DNA of 64,000 bases from Wocania arenilitoris (GCF_021728535.1 NZ_JAKKDU010000005.1:176607-240606), one strand, 5' to 3'; positions 19,132 to 28,556 are shown, counted from the stretch's first letter. Numbers and translations are program-made. The notes: generated by a model from the letters alone, not told the origin.

Positions 19132-20769
19132 ATGCAATCAATTTATCGCTTAATTCTGGCAGTTATTTTACTAAGTAGTTGTAATGAAAAAAATAAAACT
19201 TTTTCAGATTCTGAAATAGCAATACTTCCACAACCATCATCTTTAGTCATAGGAGAGTCTTCATTCGCTTTAAAAGATGAGATGACTGTTTTTAGTGAAA
19301 CTAATGAAGCTAAAAAAGCAAGTGATTATTTTATCGAATCTATTAAAGATTCTTTAAGCATTAATCTTCAGAAAACGGATAATAAAAATGCTAACATCGT
19401 ATTTAAATTAGATAATTCTCTAACTAACGACGCATATCATTTAAGCATTATTCCAAATCAAGTAATAATTACTGCCAATGGTTACGGTGGGTTTTTCTAT
19501 GGTGTACAAAGCATAAATCAACTGCTTTCAAAAGAATTTTTAGAGGGTAAAGACAAGTTTAAATATTTACTACCAGCGGTTACTATAAAAGATAACCCAC
19601 GTTTTAAATGGCGTGCTTACATGTTGGATGAGTCTAGATATTTTCATGGCGAAAAGTTTGTAAAACAAATGTTAGACCAAATGGCATTGTTAAAAATGAA
19701 TATTTTTCATTGGCATTTAGTAGATGATGCTGGTTGGCGTATAGAAATAAAAAAATACCCAAAATTAACCGAGATTGGATCAAAACGAGATAGTACGCAA
19801 ATAAACCATGAAGGTAAGCGTTGGGAAAGTAATATTTTTGATGGAAAACCTCATAGTGGGTTTTATACTCAAGAGCAAATTAAAAATATTGTTGCCTATG
19901 CTACAGAAAGAAATATAACTATAGTACCCGAGTTTGAAATGCCTGGGCATTCTAGTGCTGCAATAGCTACATATACTTGGTTAGGTACTGCTGGAAAAGA
20001 CATAGATGTACCTGTTAAGTTTGGACGTTTATATGATAATTACGATGTTACAAAACCAGAAGTTATTCAGTTTATAAAAGATGTACTAACAGAAATGTTT
20101 GAGTTATTTCCATCAAAAGTTATCCATATTGGTGGCGATGAGGTTGGATATAAAGTTTGGGAAGAAACAAAGCATGTACAAGACTACATGAAAAAAAATA
20201 ACATAAAAACTCCTGCTGATTTGCAAATTCAGTTTACAAATAACATTTCAAATTTTATTGAATCTAATGGAAAGAGAATGATGGGTTGGAATGAAATTTT
20301 AGGTAAAAATATTCACCAAGGCTTTGAAGAAAAAAAGCATGATAAAGAAGCCGAAACAGAATTGGCTAAAAACGTTGTGGTACACTTCTGGAAAGGCGAT
20401 TTAGATTTGGTAACAGATGCGGCAAAAAAAGGCTACGATATTGTAAACTCGTTGCATAGTAGTACGTATTTAGATTATGATTATAAGTCTATTAGTTTAG
20501 AAAAAGCTTATAGTTTTAATCCAATTCCTGAAGGTTTAGAAGAACAATATCATAAAAATATATTAGGACTGGGTTGCCAAATGTGGAGTGAATGGACACC
20601 AACAAATACTGATATTGAATACCAAACTTTCCCAAGAATAGCAGCTTATGCAGAAGTAGGATGGACTCAATTAGAAAATAAGGATTATTCAAACTTTAAA
20701 AAAGCTCTTAAAAACGTACAAAAGCACTGGGACAATTTAGGAATCAATTATCACAAAGATATAGAATAA
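19132..20769 (+). CDS. GH20 beta-N-acetylhexosaminidase lipoprotein (second copy)
   Basis: A 545-residue GH20 enzyme with a lipoprotein signal (lipobox ILLSSC). A GH20b-type N-domain (~30-155) is followed by the barrel (FKWRAYMLDESRYF, FHWHLVDDAGW). The catalytic pair is D336-E337 in HIGGDEVG, and CQMWSEWTP is near the C-terminus. It is clearly diverged from the copy at 5919: the acid/base pair is followed by VGYKVW rather than CPKENW. Different linkages or GlcNAc versus GalNAc preference are therefore likely. It is followed at 18 bp by the sulfatase gene. Confidence 0.92.
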   Translation: MQSIYRLILAVILLSSCNEKNKTFSDSEIAILPQPSSLVIGESSFALKDEMTVFSETNEAKKASDYFIESIKDSLSINLQKTDNKNANIVFKLDNSLTNDAYHLSIIPNQVIITANGYGGFFYGVQSINQLLSKEFLEGKDKFKYLLPAVTIKDNPRFKWRAYMLDESRYFHGEKFVKQMLDQMALLKMNIFHWHLVDDAGWRIEIKKYPKLTEIGSKRDSTQINHEGKRWESNIFDGKPHSGFYTQEQIKNIVAYATERNITIVPEFEMPGHSSAAIATYTWLGTAGKDIDVPVKFGRLYDNYDVTKPEVIQFIKDVLTEMFELFPSKVIHIGGDEVGYKVWEETKHVQDYMKKNNIKTPADLQIQFTNNISNFIESNGKRMMGWNEILGKNIHQGFEEKKHDKEAETELAKNVVVHFWKGDLDLVTDAAKKGYDIVNSLHSSTYLDYDYKSISLEKAYSFNPIPEGLEEQYHKNILGLGCQMWSEWTPTNTDIEYQTFPRIAAYAEVGWTQLENKDYSNFKKALKNVQKHWDNLGINYHKDIE

Positions 20770-20787
20770 TATAGAACACAAAATATC

Positions 20788-22350
20788 ATGATTAAACTAT
20801 CAAAAAAAAATATATTATCTCTTTTCTTTTTAATTGTTTTTATTTCTTGTAAAACAGATAAGAAAGAAGAAAAAACACCTACTACTAAACCGAATATTAT
20901 TTTGTTTATGGTTGATGATATGGGGTGGCAAGATACATCTGTACCCTTTTGGAAAGAAAAGACGCCATTAAATAATATTTACCATACCCCAAATATGGAA
21001 CGTCTTGCTAAACAAGGTATGAAATTCACACAAGCTTACTCAACTTCTGTGTGTTCTCCTACTCGCGTAAGTTTAATGTCTGGAATGAATGCTGCTAGAC
21101 ATCGCGTAACAAATTGGACCTTAAGAAGAGGTGTATCAGAAGTAAAACCACCCAAAGGTTTAACAATGCCAGAATGGAATTTAAATGGAATCCAACCAAC
21201 AGATAGCATAGAACGCTCAACACATGTTACTACCTTACCTAAAATACTTAAAGATAATGGTTATACAACTATTCATGCTGGAAAAGCACATTTTGGAGCT
21301 ATTGGTACTCCTGGGGAAAACCCTTTAAATTTAGGGTTTGATATTAATATTGCAGGGCATGCTGCTGGAGCACCAGCTAGTTATTATGGCACTAAAAATT
21401 TTAAAAAGGATATTGATAAACATAGTATTTGGGATGTTCCTAATTTAGAAAAGTATTACCAAAAAGATATTTTCTTAACCGAAGCTTTAACGCAGGAATC
21501 AATTTTAGCTCTAGATAATGCTATTAAGGGTGATAAGCCATTTTATTTATATATGGCACATTATGCTGTACATACTCCAATTCAAGGCGATCCAAGATTT
21601 GAAAAAAAGTATATAGATAAAGGATTAAATCCAATTGAAGCTAAATATGCCTCAATGGTTGAAGGCATGGATAAAAGTTTAGGTGATTTAATGGATTATC
21701 TTGATGATAAAGGAATTGCAGATAACACTATTATTTTGTTTATGTCCGATAATGGAGGTTTAAGTGCTGTTGCTCGTGGTGGTGAAAAACACACACATAA
21801 CAAGCCTTTATCAAGTGGAAAAGGATCAGCACACGAAGGAGGTATTAGAGAACCAATGCTTGTTAAGTGGCCAGGAGTTACTAAAGAAAGCTCATCAACT
21901 GATGATTTTGTCATTATTGAAGATTTTTTTCCAACTATTATTCAACTAGCTAGAATCGAAAATTATAAAACGGTTCAACCGATAGATGGAAAAAGTTTTA
22001 CTTCAATTTTAAGAGGTGAAAAGCAAAATAATAATAACAGAGCTTTATTTTGGCATTACCCAAATAATTGGGGGCCAACAGGACCAGGTATTGGTGCTTC
22101 AAGTACCATTAGAAAAGGTGATTGGAAGCTTATTTATTATCATATAGATAGTAGTTTTGAACTATTTAATATAACTAATGATATTGGAGAAACAACAAAT
22201 TTGGCTTTTAAAGAAAAAGCAAAACTTAAGGCGTTATCAAAAGAATTAGGAAGCTATTTAAGAAGCGTAAATGCACAAATGCCAATACAAACTAATACCA
22301 ATAACCAAGTACCTTGGCCAGATAATCAAGAGGTTTTGAACAGTTTGTAA
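20788..22350 (+). CDS. S1-family sulfatase lipoprotein
   Basis: A 520-residue arylsulfatase-fold lipoprotein (lipobox VFISC, Cys 21). Metal-binding Asp residues are in FMVDDMG. The formylglycine site is VCSPTRVSLMSG with Cys 89, so it needs anaerobic-type or FGE maturation encoded elsewhere. HAGKAHFG, LYMAHYAVHTP and FMSDNGG complete the active site. The layout resembles S1_16-like enzymes acting on 4-O-sulfated Gal/GalNAc, but I cannot assign the subfamily with certainty. Its position between a GH20 and a GH123 gene suggests that desulfation precedes removal of the amino sugar. Confidence 0.9.
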   Translation: MIKLSKKNILSLFFLIVFISCKTDKKEEKTPTTKPNIILFMVDDMGWQDTSVPFWKEKTPLNNIYHTPNMERLAKQGMKFTQAYSTSVCSPTRVSLMSGMNAARHRVTNWTLRRGVSEVKPPKGLTMPEWNLNGIQPTDSIERSTHVTTLPKILKDNGYTTIHAGKAHFGAIGTPGENPLNLGFDINIAGHAAGAPASYYGTKNFKKDIDKHSIWDVPNLEKYYQKDIFLTEALTQESILALDNAIKGDKPFYLYMAHYAVHTPIQGDPRFEKKYIDKGLNPIEAKYASMVEGMDKSLGDLMDYLDDKGIADNTIILFMSDNGGLSAVARGGEKHTHNKPLSSGKGSAHEGGIREPMLVKWPGVTKESSSTDDFVIIEDFFPTIIQLARIENYKTVQPIDGKSFTSILRGEKQNNNNRALFWHYPNNWGPTGPGIGASSTIRKGDWKLIYYHIDSSFELFNITNDIGETTNLAFKEKAKLKALSKELGSYLRSVNAQMPIQTNTNNQVPWPDNQEVLNSL

Positions 22351-22383
22351 GAAGAAAATTTGTAAGAAGAAAATATAAAAGTC

Positions 22384-24159
22384 ATGTTTAAAAATATAAT
22401 AAGCTTGCTATTATGCCTTGTGTTAGCGGTTAGTTGTCAGCAAAAAAAACAAATTTTAGTTGCTCAAACTTATGAAGAACCTAAAGACCCATCACCTAAT
22501 TTAGCAGAAAACTGGCAAGCTGTTCCAAGTGGCTTACAGGCCTCAGTAGCATCAACAGATATTCGTTTTGTAAAAAGTGTCATTCCAAAAATTAAAATAA
22601 AAAACTCGTGGTCTGGTACTGCATGGAAAAATGAACGTATTTCAACACAATTGGTGCTTTGGAGTAATGATTCTATTAATGAGGTTGAAGTAGAAATTTC
22701 TGATTTTATTGATGAAAACGGTAGTAAAATATCAAAAGAAAATACACAAATCAGCTTTGTTAAATATGTGATTACCGATGAGTTCGCTGGAGGTTGTGGT
22801 TATAGAAAACCTGAAGATTTTGCATCGTCTTTAGTAGCCGATGCTTTTGAAAATGTAAATTCTTATGTTGTAAAGGCACAATCAACCAGACCTATTTGGG
22901 TAACCATTAACGTACCTGAAGATGCTGAAGCAGGCACTTATAAAAGTGCAGTGACTCTAAACATAAAAGGTCAAGAATCAAAGGAATTTGATTTTTCTTT
23001 AAATGTCATCGATAAAGTGTTACCACCAGCTACAGATTGGAAGTTTCATCTTGATTTATGGCAAAATCCATATGCAGTTTCTCGTTTTCATAATGTAGAG
23101 CCTTGGTCTCAAGAACATTGGAATTTATTAAAACCTTTAATGAAAAGTTTAGCAGATGCTGGTCAAAAAGTAATCACTGTATCATTAAATAAAAGACCAT
23201 GGGGCGGGCAAACCTTTGATCAGTTTGAAGCAATGGCTAATTGGAAAAAGAAAACTGATGGTACTTGGGTCTATGATTTTACCATTTTTGATAACTGGGT
23301 ACAGTTTATGATGAATTTAGGCATTAAAAAACAAATTAGCTGTTATTCAATGGTACCATGGGGCAATGAGTTTTATTATTTTGATGAAGCCGAAAACAAA
23401 GAAATTAAAATTAAAGCACCACCAGGAACCAAAGCGTATGAAGATTTGTGGATTCCATTTTTAAAAGCATTTAAAAAACATCTAGTTGATAAGGGTTGGA
23501 ATGGAATCACTAGAATAGCTATGGACGAACGTGGTCCAGAAGAAATGAAAGCTATGTTAAAGCTTTTAAATGAGTATGCTCCAGAGTTTGGTGTGTCATT
23601 TGCTGATAATCATAAGAGTTATAAGTTGTATCCAAATGAGTTAAAAGATATGTCGGTTGCTTTTGGTCACCCTGTTGATGAAGAAGATTTAGAGCAGCGA
23701 AGAGAAAATGGTTATATAAGTACACATTATGTTTGCTGTTCAGATGCATTTCCAAACACATTTACTTTTTCACCTCCTGCAGAAGGTGTATTTATAGGTT
23801 GGTACACTATGGCAGCAGATTTTGATGGTTTTTTGCGTTGGGCATATAATAGTTGGGTTGAAAACCCATTACAAGATTCTCGTTTTAGAACATGGCCAGC
23901 GGGAGATACTTATCAAGTGTATCCAGGAAACCGCAGTTCTATTCGTTTTGAAACTTTGCGTGATGGTATAGAAGATGCTGAAAAAATTAGAATACTTCGG
24001 GAAGAATTACTAACAAAAAAAATGCTTGATGAACTAGATTATTTAAATCAAATAGTAGCAAAATTTAACATTATAACAAAACCAGATAATTTGGAAGAGA
24101 TGATAGCAGATGGAAAAAACACATTAAATATTTTAGCAAGCAAGTTGATTAATAAGTAA
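22384..24159 (+). CDS. GH123 beta-N-acetylgalactosaminidase-like lipoprotein
   Basis: A 591-residue lipoprotein (lipobox LAVSC). An N-terminal beta-sandwich (~30-215) precedes a TIM barrel. The GH123/DUF4091 signature is the adjacent Asp-Glu pair in AMDERGPEEM (D381-E382), the residues known to carry out substrate-assisted catalysis in this family. The C-terminal FETLRDGIEDAEK segment is also typical. Characterised GH123 enzymes remove non-reducing beta-GalNAc from glycans such as glycosphingolipid headgroups. Adjacent sulfatase and GH20 genes support a sulfated GalNAc-containing target. Confidence 0.85.
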   Translation: MFKNIISLLLCLVLAVSCQQKKQILVAQTYEEPKDPSPNLAENWQAVPSGLQASVASTDIRFVKSVIPKIKIKNSWSGTAWKNERISTQLVLWSNDSINEVEVEISDFIDENGSKISKENTQISFVKYVITDEFAGGCGYRKPEDFASSLVADAFENVNSYVVKAQSTRPIWVTINVPEDAEAGTYKSAVTLNIKGQESKEFDFSLNVIDKVLPPATDWKFHLDLWQNPYAVSRFHNVEPWSQEHWNLLKPLMKSLADAGQKVITVSLNKRPWGGQTFDQFEAMANWKKKTDGTWVYDFTIFDNWVQFMMNLGIKKQISCYSMVPWGNEFYYFDEAENKEIKIKAPPGTKAYEDLWIPFLKAFKKHLVDKGWNGITRIAMDERGPEEMKAMLKLLNEYAPEFGVSFADNHKSYKLYPNELKDMSVAFGHPVDEEDLEQRRENGYISTHYVCCSDAFPNTFTFSPPAEGVFIGWYTMAADFDGFLRWAYNSWVENPLQDSRFRTWPAGDTYQVYPGNRSSIRFETLRDGIEDAEKIRILREELLTKKMLDELDYLNQIVAKFNIITKPDNLEEMIADGKNTLNILASKLINK

Positions 24160-24173
24160 AACGATATTATAAA

Positions 24174-25001
24174 ATGAATTTTGTAAAAACAAATGCCTAT
24201 TTCTTTTTATTAATTGTTAGTATGCTTTTGTTTTTTAGTAAAATAATTACTGCTCAAACTCCAATTGATTCTTCGCGAGTGGTTCGTGTTTTAACATACA
24301 ATATTTATCATGGAGAAACTGTCTTAGCAGAAAAACAATTTGATTTAGATTTATTGGCTAAAATTATTAGTAATTCAAAACCAGATTTAGTAGCATTACA
24401 AGAGGTTGATTTTAAAACTAACAGGGTTTTAAAAATGGATTTAGTAACCGAATTAGGGTTACGTACAAAAATGCAAGCTATTTTTGGTAAGGCTATGTCT
24501 TATAATGAGGGTGAATATGGAGAAGGAATATTATCAAAGTATTCTTTTTTAAACACTAAAAAGCATGCTTTAGTAGCCGGAAAAGATAAAGAGCCTCGTG
24601 CAGCGTTAGAGGTAAATGTACAAATTAAAAGTGGAGATACGATTAGGTTTATAGGTACTCATCTCGATCATACAACAGATGAAACAGATAGAATAAATCA
24701 AGCAAATCAATTAAATAGTATTTTTGCACAAACAAATCTACCAACTATTCTTGCAGGTGATTTAAATGCTACACCAGAAAGTAAAACTATGAAAATTTTG
24801 TTTAAAGAATGGCATCCATCTTTTACAGAAAACATTCCAACAGCCCCTGCACAAGATGCAAAAGATAAAATTGATTATGTCCTTTTTAGACCAGCTAATA
24901 GGTGGCGAGTGATTGAAAAAAAAGTGATTGATGAAAAAACAGCATCAGATCATAAGCCCGTTTTAAGTGTGCTAGAACTTATAAAAAAAGAGGCTGTCTG
25001 A
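24174..25001 (+). CDS. Secreted EEP-fold phosphoesterase
   Basis: A 275-residue protein with an N-terminal signal peptide ending around IITAQ. The complete EEP catalytic set is visible: Asn in LTYNIYHG, Glu in LVALQEVD, His in GTHLDH, Asp/Asn in LAGDLNAT, Asp in KIDYVLF and Asp-His in ASDHKPV. It is exported but not lipidated, unlike the EEP protein at 18149. It is the last gene of the glycan locus before the insertion-sequence scar. Its stop codon lies inside the loop of a terminator-like hairpin. Confidence 0.8.
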   Translation: MNFVKTNAYFFLLIVSMLLFFSKIITAQTPIDSSRVVRVLTYNIYHGETVLAEKQFDLDLLAKIISNSKPDLVALQEVDFKTNRVLKMDLVTELGLRTKMQAIFGKAMSYNEGEYGEGILSKYSFLNTKKHALVAGKDKEPRAALEVNVQIKSGDTIRFIGTHLDHTTDETDRINQANQLNSIFAQTNLPTILAGDLNATPESKTMKILFKEWHPSFTENIPTAPAQDAKDKIDYVLFRPANRWRVIEKKVIDEKTASDHKPVLSVLELIKKEAV

Positions 25002-25019
25002 AAAGGAGTCTTTTTTTTT
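24983..25019 (+). terminator. A-tract/T-tract intrinsic terminator
   Basis: A7GAGGCT pairs with AGTCT9 across an 11-base loop, with two G-U pairs, ending in nine T. It closes the glycan locus just after the EEP gene. The first 15 bases from 24991 are identical to the start of the terminator at 31774. Confidence 0.5.
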
Positions 25020-25041
25020 GCAAATTTTCTAGTAAATTCTT

Positions 25042-26267
25042 CAGGGCAAACTCACACTTTAATTCCAAGTATATCTAATAAATAGTTGTTGTCGTAGGCA
25101 GTTTTAAGTCTTTTTCCTTTAATACCTTGTTTAGTTATGGTGTTTTTTTTGAGTAGGTTTAAAGCCATTTTTCCAAGTATAGAGAAGTTTTGCGCAGCAT
25201 TTCCTGTTCTTTTTCTAGAGGCATCTTCACCAAAAGCAAGATCTAGCACCCAATGCAATTTATTTTCAATTCCCCAATGTAGTCTTATTGCTTTTTGAAA
25301 TGATTTAGCATCGGTTTTTAGACTTGAGATGTAATATCGTGTAGCTGTTTCTGTTGGTTTATCAGAGTTTTTAACTCTATTTTAATAATGCTTTGTAAAG
25401 CATCCCATTTAGTATCTTGTTGAATGAACTTAAAATCTGTAATAACACTACAGGTTCGTGTTTCTATTCTACCATGACCTAAATCTTGATGTGTGTACTT
25501 TTCTATGTTCTTACCAAATCCAAATTCGTCTTGGACATCTTGATGTAATTGCTTTTGATTGTCTTTTACAGCCAAGATATAGTCTGCCTCTTGTTTTATG
25601 ATAGCCCGTGCAATATTTTCTTGGCAACCCATAGCGTCAATGGTTATAAGTTCTAACAGTTTTGGAATGGCAGTAATTTCATTAGATTTTTCATTAACCT
25701 TTACTTGTCCTAAAACCATATTGTTTTTACTTGCCCAAGCGCTCACCATATGAAACGGTGATTTTTTACCGTTAGACTTAGCACCTCGTAAGGTTTTACC
25801 ATCTATTGGAATAATTTCACCGCCAGTTAAATCTATCAAATCAGAAACCCAATCTATAAAGCAAGCTTCAAATTGTTCTGAATCAATCGATGAAAAGACA
25901 CGGTTAAAAGTATCGTCAGAAGGGATACCATTAGGCAAATCTAGGAACGAACGTAAAAAATCTTCTTTTGCCTTGGCGTATGTCTCCATATCTTTCCAAG
26001 TATCTGCTGCACAGATTACCGAAATTATGCCAATAAGAAGGATATCATCTAATTGATGAAGTTTGTTTATATCGCTTCTTGGGTCGTCTATTTTGCCGAA
26101 AATAGACTTAAACTTATTTGTTGTTTTCAAAACATATAAAATATTGATTATCAATATGATATACAATATTTTGATATAAAAAATAACAATTAAATCATTG
26201 ATTTTTAGATAAATAGTAAGCCACTATACTCAATTAAATTCTAAACAAAAAGTATGAGTTTACCCTG
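25042..26267 (-). mobile_element. ISAs1-family insertion sequence (complete ends, inactive)
   Basis: A 1226-bp element bounded by 19-bp terminal inverted repeats, 25042-25060 and 26249-26267, identical at 17 of 19 positions and starting CAGGG. The transposase is on the minus strand and its stop codon lies inside the left repeat. Ten bases on either side do not match, so no target duplication remains. The right end lies directly against the tail of another transposase gene, so one flank has been lost or rearranged. Confidence 0.82.
25052..26166 (-). pseudogene. ISAs1-family transposase, frameshifted
   Basis: The first 282 codons (26166 down to 25318) encode the N-terminal and DDE domains: ADTWKDMETYAKAKEDF, then IPIDGKTLRGAKSNG. 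The tail, LHWVLDLAFGEDASRKR onward, is in another frame and ends at 25052. Reading across 25368-25377, the frame is restored if one base is added near GAGTTAAAAACTC. It then continues VKNSDKPTETATRYYISSLK, as expected for the family. The most economical reading is a single-base deletion that inactivated a protein of about 370 residues. Confidence 0.85.
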
Positions 26268-26271
26268 TTGC

Positions 26272-26358
26272 CCTGTAAGAGGTATTGATAAAGTAAATGT
26301 AGAAATAGGGCTAGTTACCATGGCACATAACCTTAAAAAGTATAGTTTAGCGCTATAA
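26272..26358 (+). pseudogene. C-terminal remnant of an IS1182-like transposase
   Basis: Twenty-eight codons ending at TAA 26356-26358 read RGIDKVNVEIGLVTMAHNLKK. The RG-x-x-K-V...AHNLKK ending is typical of IS1182-type transposases. The remainder of that gene is absent and the fragment begins right at the ISAs1 end. Confidence 0.6.
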
Positions 26359-26530
26359 AATTGCTTTTGCTTTTTTTAATCAAGCTTTTTGAACCCTAAT
26401 ATTGAAAACTAAAACAATAAGCTAAAAATAATCAAAAAAAAATCGCCTAAAAATTACTTTTTAGACGACTTCTTTTTTTATTTACACTATTTTAATTCAT
26501 ATTTTTGTATTCCAAAATTTATTAACAATT

Positions 26531-26681
26531 CATCTTGACTTTTTGTTTTTAACCGAAAATGAGTTGAAATTTGACCAGATGAGGCACTTTTTGAAATCCA
26601 TAGCAGTGCTACGGGTAAGAAAAGTAACAAAATATGGGTGAATTTCAGCCATTTTTTTAGGAAATAGAAAAAGTCAAGATG
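26531..26681. repeat. MITE-like element with perfect 14-bp terminal inverted repeats
   Basis: CATCTTGACTTTTT (26531-26544) and its exact complement AAAAAGTCAAGATG (26668-26681) enclose 123 bp without a reading frame. The 26359-26783 stretch has no other gene. The arrangement suggests a small non-autonomous mobile element or a structured interspersed repeat. No transposase with these ends is in the window. Confidence 0.5.
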
Positions 26682-26783
26682 AGTTCAACTCTAAAACAAA
26701 CAAATGTCATGTTTTGAGTAAATAAAAATCATGAATTTTGGCTAGAAATTTTAACATAAAACAAATCATTAAAAAATAAACTT

Positions 26784-27710
26784 ATGAAAGTTACAGTAGT
26801 TGGAGCAGGTGCAGTAGGCGCTAGTTGTGCAGAGTATATTGCCATTAAAGATTTTGCCTCAGAGGTTGTATTGTTAGACATTAAGGAAGGCTATGCCGAA
26901 GGTAAAGCCATGGATTTAATGCAATGCGCATCTTTAAACGGATTTGATACTAAAATTACAGGTATCACAAATGATTATAGTAAAACAGCAAATAGCGATA
27001 TTTGTGTTATTACTTCTGGTATTCCGCGTAAACCAGGAATGACTCGTGAGGAGTTAATTGGTATTAATGCTGGTATTGTAAAATCGGTTTCATCAAGTTT
27101 AATCAAACATTCTCCAAATACTATTATGATTGTAGTTAGTAATCCTATGGATACTATGACTTATTTAGTTCATAAAACAACTGATTTACCTAAAAATAGA
27201 ATTATAGGAATGGGTGGTGCTTTAGATTCTGCGCGTTTTAAATACAGATTAGCTGAAGCTTTAGGAGCTCCAATTAGTGATGTTGATGGAATGGTAATTG
27301 GTGGGCATAGCGATACAGGTATGGTGCCTTTAACATCGCATGCTACAAGAAATAGTGTAAAAGTTTCAGAATTTTTAGCAGAAGATAGACTAAATCAAGT
27401 AAAAGAAGATACCAAAGTAGGAGGCGCTACACTAACTAAATTATTAGGAACTTCTGCTTGGTATGCACCAGGTGCAGCAGTTTCTGGATTAGTACAAGCT
27501 ATTGCTTGCGACCAAAAGAAAATGTTTCCATGTTCAACCTTATTAGAAGGTGAGTATGGTTTAAGTGATTTATGTATTGGTGTTCCTGTAATATTAGGGA
27601 GAAACGGAATTGAAAAAGTTGTTGATGTTCCTTTAAGTGATGCAGAAAAAAAGCATATGCAAGAAAGTGCAGAAGGTGTTAAAAAAACAAATGCTTTACT
27701 TGAGTTGTAA
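26784..27710 (+). CDS. mdh: Malate dehydrogenase
   Basis: A 308-residue NAD-dependent LDH-like malate dehydrogenase. The Rossmann motif GAGAVGASCAEY is at the N-terminus and the cofactor-selecting Asp ends VVLLDIKEG. The substrate-binding Arg residues are in GIPRKPGMTREEL and the catalytic His in GGHSDTGMV. It oxidises malate to oxaloacetate in the TCA cycle. It lies downstream of the IS scar and ends before a hairpin terminator, so it is probably a single-gene unit. Confidence 0.95.
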   Translation: MKVTVVGAGAVGASCAEYIAIKDFASEVVLLDIKEGYAEGKAMDLMQCASLNGFDTKITGITNDYSKTANSDICVITSGIPRKPGMTREELIGINAGIVKSVSSSLIKHSPNTIMIVVSNPMDTMTYLVHKTTDLPKNRIIGMGGALDSARFKYRLAEALGAPISDVDGMVIGGHSDTGMVPLTSHATRNSVKVSEFLAEDRLNQVKEDTKVGGATLTKLLGTSAWYAPGAAVSGLVQAIACDQKKMFPCSTLLEGEYGLSDLCIGVPVILGRNGIEKVVDVPLSDAEKKHMQESAEGVKKTNALLEL

Positions 27711-27740
27711 ACTTTAATATTACAAATTAGATTTTATGAT

Positions 27741-27770
27741 AAAGGCTGTAGAAATACAGTCTTTATTTTT
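27741..27770 (+). terminator. Intrinsic terminator after mdh
   Basis: AAAGGCTGT pairs with ACAGTCTTT (27756-27764, one G-U pair), followed by a T-rich tract. Confidence 0.7.
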
Positions 27771-27893
27771 TATACTCAAAGCTAATAGAATTTTGGAGAG
27801 TTTAGGGCTGATGTTTTTTCTTTTATCGAAGCAAAATTTTGAAGCATAGCAATAGTTAAGGTGATAAATTTTAATAAAGAGAAAAGGAAAAAG

Positions 27894-28556
27894 ATGGGTG
27901 TAAAAATTCGGAATCCTATTAGTTTTGAGTATATTTGGCGCATGAAGTCAAAATGGTACATTAGTGCTTTAATAATTATACTTACCCTATTTGGTGCTGT
28001 TACTCAGCAGCAAGTTAATGTACCAAATCAAGAAATTGTATTACAATTTTCTAACGCTTCAATTACACCTCAAGATACTCAAAACACTATTGCTACTGTA
28101 AAAAAGCATTTGCAGAATATTGGTGTTAGTAATATTCAAGTAAAAAAAGCGGAAAACGGAGAACTAATTATTACTTATTATAGTGATACTGATGTTGCTA
28201 GTATAAAAGAAACGTTCTCAAAAGAAAAAAGTCTAACACTAGATTATACGCTCAATAAACAACATAAAGACGATTCAAATCAGCCTTTAGGAGAAAATGC
28301 TGTTGGTTATAATCTTGATATTTATGAAATTCAAAATGGTAATGATGCAGAATGGGATTTCAATGGAATTTCTGTTGTCGAGTTAAAGTATGAGAGTAAC
28401 AGGTTTTCAAATCCAAATATATACGCTTTTGTTAATGCTACTGAATTAACTGAAAGCATTAAAAAAGTTGCCTATAAAACACATTATAATATTGCCATAG
28501 CAATAGATAATACTTCACACAAAACACCTGAAGTTAGAGCAGGGCCTTTAGCTTAA
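27894..28556 (+). CDS. Membrane-anchored protein, SecD periplasmic-domain-like
   Basis: A 220-residue protein of unknown function. One membrane segment (about 23-40, WYISALIIILTLFGAV) is followed by a periplasmic region. The part around IATVKKHLQNIGVSNIQVKK and ELIITYYSDTD has the spacing of the ferredoxin-like subdomain in the first periplasmic loop of SecD (R-x-x-x-x-G-V, then a beta strand). It stands immediately before secDF, 200 bp away and with its own promoter in between. I start at the ATG at 27894; a GTG at 27861 is in frame. A link to Sec export is inference. Confidence 0.55.
   Translation: MGVKIRNPISFEYIWRMKSKWYISALIIILTLFGAVTQQQVNVPNQEIVLQFSNASITPQDTQNTIATVKKHLQNIGVSNIQVKKAENGELIITYYSDTDVASIKETFSKEKSLTLDYTLNKQHKDDSNQPLGENAVGYNLDIYEIQNGNDAEWDFNGISVVELKYESNRFSNPNIYAFVNATELTESIKKVAYKTHYNIAIAIDNTSHKTPEVRAGPLA

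Noticed and set aside
25368..25377. Programmed -1 frameshift in the ISAs1 transposase
   Set aside because: The site has only five A in GTTAAAAAC, no proper X-XXY-YYZ slippery heptamer in frame, and ISAs1 transposases are normally one frame. A one-base deletion is simpler.
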